Assembly: GCF_910578895.1 (NCBI RefSeq)
Contig: NZ_CAJTSC010000012.1
Location: forward strand, 1 to 20,421
Source of the DNA: an uncultured Bacteroides sp.
GTDB taxonomy: Bacteria > Bacteroidota > Bacteroidia > Bacteroidales > Bacteroidaceae
DNA length: 20,421 bases
Direction: 5' to 3'
The notes under the pieces were generated by a model that made no database searches, was not told the DNA's origin, and saw nothing but the letters and a program-made list of their open reading frames with translations. The translations under genes and the position numbers were made by a program. Below are positions 14,626-20,421 of this stretch, in pieces (the stretch's first letter is position 1; every line of letters begins with the position of its first letter).

Positions 14626-17600
14626 ATGAAAGAGAACAATATAAAGAAAGTCCTGTTGCTTGGTTCCGGTGCATTGAAAATCGGGGAGGCGGGAGAGTTC
14701 GATTACTCGGGTTCGCAGGCGCTCAAGGCATTGAAAGAAGAGGGTATCCATACCGTTCTTATCAATCCGAATATTGCTACAGTGCAAACTTCGGAAGGAG
14801 TTGCCGACCAGATTTATTTCCTGCCCGTAACCCCTTATTTTGTGGAGAAAGTTATTGAGAAGGAGCGTCCGGACGGCATCATGCTTGCCTTTGGCGGACA
14901 AACCGCCCTGAATTGCGGTGTGGCGCTTTACAAGGAAGGTCTCTTCGAGAAATACGGTGTAAAGGTACTCGGCACGCCCGTACAGGCAATCATTGATACG
15001 GAAGATCGCGAGATATTCGTGCAGAAGTTGAACGAGATAGATGTAAGGACTATCAAGAGTGAGGCTGTGGAGAATGCCGCGGATGCCCGCCGTGCTGCCG
15101 CTGAGCTGGGCTATCCGGTCATTGTGCGCGCTGCATACGCGTTGGGTGGATTGGGTTCGGGCTTCTGCGATAACGAAGAAGAACTGAATGTTTTGGTGGA
15201 AAAGGCTTTTTCTTTCTCTCCGCAGGTGTTGGTGGAAAAATCGCTGCGCGGTTGGAAAGAAGTGGAGTATGAGGTGGTGCGCGACCGTTTCGATAATTGT
15301 ATCACGGTTTGCAATATGGAAAACTTCGATCCGTTGGGCATCCATACAGGAGAGTCCATCGTTATTGCTCCGTCGCAGACATTGAGCAATACGGATTATC
15401 ATAAACTGCGCGAACTTGCCATCCGAATCATCCGTCATATCGGTATCGTGGGCGAGTGTAATGTGCAGTATGCTTACGATCCCGAAAGCGAAGACTATCG
15501 TGTTATCGAGGTAAATGCACGTTTAAGCCGTTCATCCGCACTTGCTTCTAAGGCAACTGGTTATCCGTTGGCATTCGTTGCCGCCAAGTTGGGATTGGGC
15601 TACGGGCTTTTCGACTTGAAGAACTCTGTCACCAAGACCACGAGTGCTTTCTTCGAACCTGCCTTGGACTATGTGGTCTGTAAGATTCCACGGTGGGATT
15701 TGGGTAAGTTCCACGGTGTAGACAAGGAGTTGGGTTCAAGCATGAAATCGGTCGGCGAGGTCATGGCAATTGGCCGTACTTTCGAGGAGGCTATCCAGAA
15801 AGGTTTACGTATGATAGGACAGGGAATGCACGGCTTTGTGGAGAACAAAGAACTGGTCATTCCCGACATAGATAAGGCGCTGCGCGAACCTACCGATAAG
15901 CGTATTTTCGTTATTTCCAAAGCCTTCCGCGCCGGATATACGGTAGACCAGGTACATGAGCTGACAAAGATAGACCGGTGGTTCCTTGAGAAGTTGATGA
16001 ACATAATGAATACGAGCAAGGAGTTGAAGCAGTGGAGCGGAAATCATAAGCAAATTGCCGATTTACCTGTCGGGTTGCTGCGCAAGGCGAAGATACAGGG
16101 ATTTTCCGATTTCCAGATAGCACGTGCCATCGGTTATGAGGGCGATATGGAAGAGGGCATTCTTTGTATACGCAATTACCGTAAGAGCGTGGGAGTGTTG
16201 CCTGTAGTAAAGCAGATAGATACCCTTGCTGCCGAATATCCTGCGCAGACCAACTACCTGTATTTGACCTACAGCGGCATCGCCAATGATGTGCATTACT
16301 TGGGCGACCGCAAATCAATCGTTGTCCTCGGTTCGGGTGCCTATCGCATCGGCTCTTCGGTGGAGTTCGATTGGTGCGGTGTGCAGGCGCTGAACACTAT
16401 CCGCAAGGAAGGTTACCGCAGTGTCATGATTAACTATAATCCCGAAACTGTGTCTACGGACTATGATATGTGCGATCGTCTCTATTTCGATGAACTGACC
16501 TTCGAGCGCGTCATGGATATCCTTGAACTGGAAAACCCGTACGGGGTTATTGTTTCTACAGGCGGACAGATACCCAATAATCTTGCCTTGCGTCTTGATG
16601 CGCAAGACGTACCAATTCTCGGTACGAGTGCCAGGAGCATAGATAATGCTGAAGACCGTGACAAGTTTTCTGCTATGCTCGACCGCATCGGCGTAGACCA
16701 GCCCGAGTGGCGTGCGCTGACTTCTTTGGAAGACATTGACGCTTTCGTGGCACAGGTGGGATTTCCCGTGCTGGTTCGTCCGTCGTATGTCCTTTCCGGT
16801 GCGGCGATGAATGTTTGTTCCAACCGCGAGGAACTGGAACGCTTCCTGCAACTGGCGGCAAATGTCTCGAAGAAGCATCCGGTGGTAGTGAGCCGGTTTA
16901 TTGAGCATGCCAAAGAAGTGGAGATGGATGCGGTAGCGCAGAATGGTGAAATTATCGCATACGCCATCAGTGAGCATATTGAGTTTGCCGGTGTGCATTC
17001 CGGTGATGCCACCATCCAGTTTCCACCTCAGAAACTGTACGTGGAGACGGTACGCCGTATCAAGCGTATCAGTCGTGAGATTGCCCGTGAACTGAATATT
17101 TCCGGTCCGTTCAACATCCAGTACCTTGCCAAGGATAACGATATCAAAGTGATTGAATGTAATTTGCGTGCATCGCGCTCATTTCCGTTCGTGAGTAAGG
17201 TGCTTAAGATAAACTTCATCGAACTCGCCACGAAAGTGATGCTCGGCATTCCCGTACGGAAACCGGACAAGAACCTGTTCGACCTCGACTATGTGGGAAT
17301 AAAGGCTTCGCAATTCTCCTTCAATCGCCTGCAGAAGGCAGATCCGGTATTGGGCGTGGATATGGCAAGTACGGGAGAGGTGGGGTGTATAGGCAGTGAT
17401 ACATCTTGTGCTGTTTTGAAAGCGATGCTTTCGGTGGGCTATCGTATTCCGCAGAAGAATATCTTGCTCTCTACCGGTACGCCGAAGCAGAAGGTGGATA
17501 TGCTTTCCGCTGCCCGTATGCTTCAGCAGAAAGGATACAGGCTGTTTGCCACTGGCGGTTCGAGCAAGTTCCTGACGGAAAACGGTGTGGAAAACACCCG

Positions 17601-17859
17601 CGTCTATTGGCCGAGCGAATCGGGTATGCAACCGCAGGCACTCGATATGCTACATAAAAAGGAGATTGATATGGTGGTGAATATTCCGAAAAATCTTACG
17701 GCGGGAGAGCTGGACAACGGTTACAAGATACGCCGTGCCGCTATCGATCTAAATGTTCCGCTGATTACGAATGCACGGTTGGCAAGTGCGTTTATCAATG
17801 CGTTCTGTACAATGACGCCGGACGATTTGGCTATCAAGTCTTGGGAAGAATATAAATAA
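14626..17859 (+). CDS. carB: Carbamoyl-phosphate synthase large subunit
   Basis: This subunit makes carbamoyl phosphate from bicarbonate, two ATP and ammonia delivered by CarA, for pyrimidine and arginine synthesis. The 1077-residue product is full length. It has a carboxyphosphate ATP-grasp half (1 to about 400, with AGEFDYSGSQA, GGQTALNCG, EVNARLSRSSALASKATGYPLA), a linker (about 400-550), a carbamoyl-phosphate ATP-grasp half (GSSVEFDWCGVQA, GGQIPNNLA, RPSYVLSGAAM, ECNLRASRSFPFVSK), and a C-terminal allosteric MGS-like domain (from about 940). Many segments, such as GWKEVEYEVVRD, VKQIDTLAAEYP and IPRWDL, read like animal CPS I. In the allosteric domain T976, S979, W995, N1019 and N1031 fall at positions that in human CPS1 contact N-acetylglutamate (from memory), with K1022 at the sixth. 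It is the last gene of the cluster before the bactofilin promoter; no terminator is visible, so readthrough into the bactofilin is possible. Confidence 0.97.
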   Translation: MKENNIKKVLLLGSGALKIGEAGEFDYSGSQALKALKEEGIHTVLINPNIATVQTSEGVADQIYFLPVTPYFVEKVIEKERPDGIMLAFGGQTALNCGVALYKEGLFEKYGVKVLGTPVQAIIDTEDREIFVQKLNEIDVRTIKSEAVENAADARRAAAELGYPVIVRAAYALGGLGSGFCDNEEELNVLVEKAFSFSPQVLVEKSLRGWKEVEYEVVRDRFDNCITVCNMENFDPLGIHTGESIVIAPSQTLSNTDYHKLRELAIRIIRHIGIVGECNVQYAYDPESEDYRVIEVNARLSRSSALASKATGYPLAFVAAKLGLGYGLFDLKNSVTKTTSAFFEPALDYVVCKIPRWDLGKFHGVDKELGSSMKSVGEVMAIGRTFEEAIQKGLRMIGQGMHGFVENKELVIPDIDKALREPTDKRIFVISKAFRAGYTVDQVHELTKIDRWFLEKLMNIMNTSKELKQWSGNHKQIADLPVGLLRKAKIQGFSDFQIARAIGYEGDMEEGILCIRNYRKSVGVLPVVKQIDTLAAEYPAQTNYLYLTYSGIANDVHYLGDRKSIVVLGSGAYRIGSSVEFDWCGVQALNTIRKEGYRSVMINYNPETVSTDYDMCDRLYFDELTFERVMDILELENPYGVIVSTGGQIPNNLALRLDAQDVPILGTSARSIDNAEDRDKFSAMLDRIGVDQPEWRALTSLEDIDAFVAQVGFPVLVRPSYVLSGAAMNVCSNREELERFLQLAANVSKKHPVVVSRFIEHAKEVEMDAVAQNGEIIAYAISEHIEFAGVHSGDATIQFPPQKLYVETVRRIKRISREIARELNISGPFNIQYLAKDNDIKVIECNLRASRSFPFVSKVLKINFIELATKVMLGIPVRKPDKNLFDLDYVGIKASQFSFNRLQKADPVLGVDMASTGEVGCIGSDTSCAVLKAMLSVGYRIPQKNILLSTGTPKQKVDMLSAARMLQQKGYRLFATGGSSKFLTENGVENTRVYWPSESGMQPQALDMLHKKEIDMVVNIPKNLTAGELDNGYKIRRAAIDLNVPLITNARLASAFINAFCTMTPDDLAIKSWEEYK

Positions 17860-17870
17860 CAGCGCTATTT

Positions 17871-17900
17871 TTTGCAGTTCAGTATTTTTTCTTACTTTTG
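17871..17900 (+). promoter_or_regulatory. Promoter of the bactofilin gene
   Basis: TTTG (17871-17874), an 18-base spacer and TACTTTTG (17893-17900) form a near-ideal Bacteroidetes promoter. The predicted start near 17907 lies after an in-frame TTG at 17872 and before ATG 17938, and so decides the start of the bactofilin. Confidence 0.65.
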
Positions 17901-17937
17901 TAAAATAAACAAAAGTAACAACATTAATAAAGATACT

Positions 17938-18366
17938 ATGTTTGGTAAAAAGAAAGACGACAAAGAGCATGACATTGCCACATCCGAACCTTTAAAATTG
18001 ACTACTGTAGCGGTAGGTACGGTTTTAAAAGGCACGATTGATGTGGAAGGAAGCCTGCGGGTGGATGGGACGATAGAAGGTAACATCACGTGCCGTAAAA
18101 CTGTAGTGCTTGGTCCTCAAGGGAAAATTATAGGAAATGTGACTTCCGTTTCCGCCATATTGCAGGGTACCTTGAAAGGTGACATACATATTTCGGATGA
18201 ATTGATGTTGAAAGCCGGATGTATGGTGAATGGCGATATCTATACCTATAAGTTGGAAGTCGAACCCAAAGCCTGCTTCAATGGTACTTGCAACACTATC
18301 AAGGAGGAAAAAACCGTACAGGTCAAAGCATCAGAGCAAGGTCGGAACCAAACGGCAGAAAAATAG
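17938..18366 (+). CDS. Bactofilin (polymer-forming cytoskeletal protein)
   Basis: Bactofilins polymerise without nucleotide into membrane-associated filaments that act as scaffolds for cell-shape and envelope factors. The start is ATG 17938 (142 residues): the promoter lies upstream of it, and this gives the N terminus MFGKKK, which fits the short MFxK-type membrane-targeting peptide of many bactofilins. The longer frame from TTG 17872 would begin before the predicted transcript start. Residues about 25-120 show the repeating short-strand pattern of a right-handed beta-helix, with glycine turns (VEGSLRVDGTIEGNI, GPQGKIIGNV, LKGDIHI, VNGDIYTYKL). The ends are charged and likely disordered, as is usual. 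It follows carB by 78 bases but has its own promoter. No M23 peptidase gene, a common bactofilin neighbour, is beside it. Family assignment is firm; the process it serves here is unknown. Confidence 0.9.
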   Translation: MFGKKKDDKEHDIATSEPLKLTTVAVGTVLKGTIDVEGSLRVDGTIEGNITCRKTVVLGPQGKIIGNVTSVSAILQGTLKGDIHISDELMLKAGCMVNGDIYTYKLEVEPKACFNGTCNTIKEEKTVQVKASEQGRNQTAEK

Positions 18367-18423
18367 AATAAAATGTCTTACCTGCCTATTCCGTTCGGGA
18401 TAAGGTGCGGTGCTTGCCAATAT

Positions 18424-18455
18424 AAAGCCGGAGTGTGTCGACACTTCCGGCTTTT
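18424..18455. terminator. Bidirectional terminator between convergent genes
   Basis: AAAGCCGGAGTGT pairs with ACACTTCCGGCTTT around a short loop (18424-18454, one bulged base). The plus strand ends in TTTT and the minus strand in a short T-rich run. It lies 57 bases after the bactofilin stop and directly beyond the stop of the AlaX-like gene, so it can serve both. Confidence 0.8.
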
Positions 18456-18456
18456 A

Positions 18457-18930
18457 TTATGCCGTTACTAATTTAAAGCGTATTCGCCAACGTTTGTTTG
18501 CATCATCCCAATCATGACTGATTATTTTGAAAATTCCTATTTGGGAAGTGTTGGTAACGTGTGTGCCTATACAAAGGCATTCGTCATAATTACCCACTTT
18601 TACTATACGCACGGTCTCTGAAGCGTTCTCCGGCAATCGGTCCAAATCGAATCGTCCTTGAGCTTCTTCTTGGGTGATGTATTCGGTAGTGACAGGCAGA
18701 TGCTGTGCCATGACCTCATTAACGGTCTCTTCCAGTTTCTTTATTTGCTCTTCTGTGGGGCAGGTGTTCAGCAGATAGTCCAATTTGCTTTTTTTGCGTT
18801 CTATATGGGCAGAGACGGAGCGCCCGCAACCGAATAATCTGATCATTGTCTGATTGACAACATGTTCGGTAGTGTGCATGGGAGCGATTGACGCATCCTG
18901 AAATTTTGAAGAGGCTTGGTTTGTTTCCAT
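18457..18930 (-). CDS. AlaX-like alanyl-tRNA editing domain protein
   Basis: This is a stand-alone homologue of the second-additional/editing domain of alanyl- and threonyl-tRNA synthetases. Such proteins hydrolyse wrongly charged tRNA (for AlaX, Ser- or Gly-tRNA-Ala) in the cytoplasm. The 157-residue product has the zinc-binding pair HTTEH (H19, H23) and C-x3-H in CLCIGTH (C120, H124), followed by the usual VTNTSQIG. It lacks the catalytic, anticodon and glycine-rich N-terminal domains found in longer AlaX forms, so it is the short type. The amino-acid specificity cannot be read from the sequence. It lies 30 bases downstream of the DUF169-acetyltransferase gene and is probably co-transcribed with it; a shared terminator follows immediately. 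A TTG or ATG alternative start is not needed, as ATG at 18930 gives a normal lead-in to the HxxxH motif. Confidence 0.8.
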   Translation of the reverse strand: METNQASSKFQDASIAPMHTTEHVVNQTMIRLFGCGRSVSAHIERKKSKLDYLLNTCPTEEQIKKLEETVNEVMAQHLPVTTEYITQEEAQGRFDLDRLPENASETVRIVKVGNYDECLCIGTHVTNTSQIGIFKIISHDWDDANKRWRIRFKLVTA

Positions 18931-18960
18931 GTTTCTTTTTTGTTCTTATGTTCTTCTGTC

Positions 18961-20256
18961 TTATACGATTTCTTCTTTCAAAATACTATATACATGTATA
19001 TCCGTATATTCTCCCGAAGCCAATAGTTCTCCGGCGCGTTCTGTCCCTTCCAGGCGGAAACCCAATCTGACGGGAATGCCATTACTTGCCGCATTGCCTG
19101 TGGCACAACGGATTTGTATACGTTTTATATCTTTGGCTTCGACAGCCCATTGGCATAGGCGGCGTACACAAGCGGTCATAATACCTTGGTGCTGGTATTC
19201 GGGCAGCAGCCAATAGCCGATTTCCGTACGATGATTGGCGAAGTCGGAGAAATGAAAACCTATCAACCCGCAAATTTCATTCTTTCCATTCCAAATGCCG
19301 AATATCGGTTCGTAACTGTCGGCGGGAGCGGAGAGAATACTTTTCAGGAACTGTTCTTCATCGGCTACGGATTTCAGATTATCGACAAACGGTAGCCATG
19401 TACGCATATAGTCGCGGTGCGTATCAATCGCATGGTATATTGCCGCCGCATCTTCTATCGTCACCTCACGTAACATGATGTCCGGACGGATTTCAAAAGT
19501 TAAATTCAGATGATTGAATGATGCTTCTTCTTGCTGCGTGCTTGGCATGTTTTGTATCCTTTCTTTGAGTTTGCCCCAAGCGTGTGTGTCGAACAGGCAA
19601 CTCTCGCGCATGGTGTGATACATTTTCCTGAACCGTGACATCGGAATAGTGAAACTCAGCAAGTCCTCTTCGAAATAGTGGCGTACAGACGGGTCGAAAA
19701 ATCCCAGGAAAGTACTTCTCCCATGTTTACGGTTTTCAAGGATAGCCCGGGTCACTACAGAGCAACAGCCCGAACCGAAAGGAGCCGACACGGCATCCGT
19801 GGCATTATTGTCAAAGTAAGCCCATGTGGCCAGTCCTGCCAGTATATCCGGAGTGGCAAGGAACAAGATACCTTCGACCGCGTCGAAAGAAGTTATCTTG
19901 TCAATTCGTGCAAAGTGCAGATAGGCTTTTCCGGCTTTGGGCACTTGCAACTCTTGTATGAAGTCTATGACCATTCCGGGCGTTTTCTTATATTTCTCTT
20001 TCAGGGAGACAAAACCGGGCACACGTTCTGGCATATCTGTAAAGCCGGTGTAGAATTTACCGCCGCCGCAACCTATATTCTCTGCGTTGAGGCTGATTGT
20101 CTTGCCGTTTCTTACCTGTATCATGCTTTTGAAGAAACATCCGTTTATCTTCTCCGTAGGAACTTCCGGTTGGTCGGAGTACCAAAAAGCGATGGGGAGT
20201 TCGGCATGTTGCCCGAATGCTTCCCGGTAATTACTGATGAATGTATGTATATCCAT
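18961..20256 (-). CDS. DUF169 protein fused to a GNAT (RimJ/RimL-type) acetyltransferase
   Basis: This is a 431-residue two-domain protein. Residues 1 to about 240 match DUF169 in pattern: LPIAFWYSD near the N terminus, C40 in GCFFK, C63 in NIGCGGGKFYTGF, a central VEGILFLATPDILAGLATWA, and C164-C165 in FGSGCCSVVTRA. The function of DUF169 is unknown to me; its conserved cysteine/glycine motifs suggest a metal or redox site, which is inference. After a linker (about 240-255), residues about 258-431 form a GNAT N-acetyltransferase of the RimJ/RimL type: LREVTIEDAAAIY, FGIWN...CGLIGFH, TEIGYWLLPEYQHQGIMT with acetyl-CoA loop Q355-H-Q-G358, and a closing IPVRLGFRLEGTERAGE. The reading frame is continuous across the junction, so this is a true fusion, not two overlapping genes. 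It is the first gene of a minus-strand pair with the AlaX-like gene. The acetyl acceptor is unknown. Confidence 0.8.
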   Translation of the reverse strand: MDIHTFISNYREAFGQHAELPIAFWYSDQPEVPTEKINGCFFKSMIQVRNGKTISLNAENIGCGGGKFYTGFTDMPERVPGFVSLKEKYKKTPGMVIDFIQELQVPKAGKAYLHFARIDKITSFDAVEGILFLATPDILAGLATWAYFDNNATDAVSAPFGSGCCSVVTRAILENRKHGRSTFLGFFDPSVRHYFEEDLLSFTIPMSRFRKMYHTMRESCLFDTHAWGKLKERIQNMPSTQQEEASFNHLNLTFEIRPDIMLREVTIEDAAAIYHAIDTHRDYMRTWLPFVDNLKSVADEEQFLKSILSAPADSYEPIFGIWNGKNEICGLIGFHFSDFANHRTEIGYWLLPEYQHQGIMTACVRRLCQWAVEAKDIKRIQIRCATGNAASNGIPVRLGFRLEGTERAGELLASGEYTDIHVYSILKEEIV

Positions 20257-20276
20257 TACCTGTATTTTTTTCGGAG

Positions 20277-20284
20277 TAAAGATA
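20277..20284 (-). promoter_or_regulatory. Possible -7 element for the DUF169-GNAT/AlaX pair
   Basis: On the minus strand TATCTTTA (20284-20277) is one base off TAnnTTTG and lies about 20 bases before the gene start. There is no clear -33 element. It is a weak call, made because the gene needs a promoter downstream of the terminator at 20395. Confidence 0.3.
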
Positions 20285-20394
20285 ATTATTTATTTGAGGA
20301 TTTTCATTTTGAAGAGGGGGAAATGAAAGAAACTGTTTTTTCCGGAAAGATAAGTCGTTTCGCAAGCCGAGCATGTTTTGAAGCTGATGGGCAT

Positions 20395-20419
20395 AAAAAA
20401 AGGAGTACCGCTGTACTCC
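20395..20419 (-). terminator. Intrinsic terminator of a minus-strand gene beyond the right edge
   Basis: Read on the minus strand, GGAGTAC-AGCG-GTACTCC (20419-20402) forms a perfect 7-bp stem with a 4-base loop, followed by seven T (20401-20395). It should end a transcript entering from the right of the window. Confidence 0.8.
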
Positions 20420-20421
20420 AA

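Noticed and set aside
13462..15438. A 658-codon open frame on the minus strand spanning all of carA and the first quarter of carB
   Set aside because: It lies exactly opposite two well-supported genes, and its translation is His/Ile/Arg-rich with no recognisable domain. Long antisense frames arise from codon bias in the sense genes. It also runs through the carA-carB gap without any signal of its own.
17872..17937. 22-residue N-terminal extension of the bactofilin from TTG 17872
   Set aside because: A near-ideal promoter (17871-17900) overlaps it, so the transcript would begin after this codon; ATG 17938 gives the expected MFGK start.
20323..20421. Open plus-strand frame from ATG 20323 to the window edge, after a purine-rich GAAGAGGGGG
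   Set aside because: It runs through a clear minus-strand terminator hairpin (20395-20419), has no recognisable content in 33 codons, and purine-rich start signals mean little in Bacteroidetes. Sequence to the right would settle it.

Overview
The window looks like chromosomal DNA from a gut Bacteroidales species, most likely Bacteroides or a close relative. Several intergenic regions carry the Bacteroidetes -7 promoter element TAnnTTTG, for example at 3228, 7804, 11260 and 17893. Ribosome-binding sites are weak or absent. The gene content also fits: an archaeal/V-type ATPase cluster, a eukaryote-type (GT3) glycogen synthase beside an alpha-glucan phosphorylase, and a PurF-like/carA/carB cluster. 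I see no tRNA, rRNA, CRISPR array, insertion sequence or prophage. The window reads as core chromosome, not a mobile island.

Layout. (1) 1-3090, + strand: the 3' end of a V-type ATPase operon (subunits D, I, K) closed by a strong intrinsic terminator. Genes for the catalytic subunits should lie just to the left. (2) 3228-7682, + strand: a glycogen operon with a GT3 glycogen synthase and a GT35 phosphorylase, followed by two hairpins, the second a long intrinsic terminator. (3) 7804-9205, + strand: a single-gene ThrE-family amino-acid exporter. (4) 9257-10814, - strand: a secreted glycerophosphodiester phosphodiesterase and, downstream of it, a small outer-membrane beta-barrel protein. (5) 10815-11513: a 699-base AT-rich region with divergent promoters, a pair of near-identical 16-base repeats 30 bp apart, and a leader of about 240 nt. 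(6) 11514-17859, + strand: a divergent PurF-like glutamine amidotransferase, then carA and carB. (7) 17893-18366, + strand: a bactofilin with its own promoter, ending at a bidirectional terminator shared with (8) 20256-18457, - strand: a DUF169-acetyltransferase fusion and an AlaX-like tRNA-editing protein. The right edge holds the terminator of a further minus-strand gene outside the window.

How the genes work together. The V-ATPase subunits form the membrane sector and central stalk of a rotary pump. The proteolipid keeps the ligand set known from the Na+-pumping Enterococcus enzyme. The glycogen pair makes and breaks alpha-1,4-glucan. The PurF-like/CarA/CarB group comprises glutamine-using enzymes; CarAB makes carbamoyl phosphate for pyrimidines and arginine. 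The most striking points are that both CarA and CarB read like the animal carbamoyl-phosphate synthetase I/III lineage, not like the E. coli enzyme, and that the PurF-like protein has a cysteine at the position of a canonical oxyanion-hole asparagine. No wholly new multi-gene system is evident; the leads are at the level of enzyme divergence, domain fusion and the regulatory DNA before the PurF-like gene.
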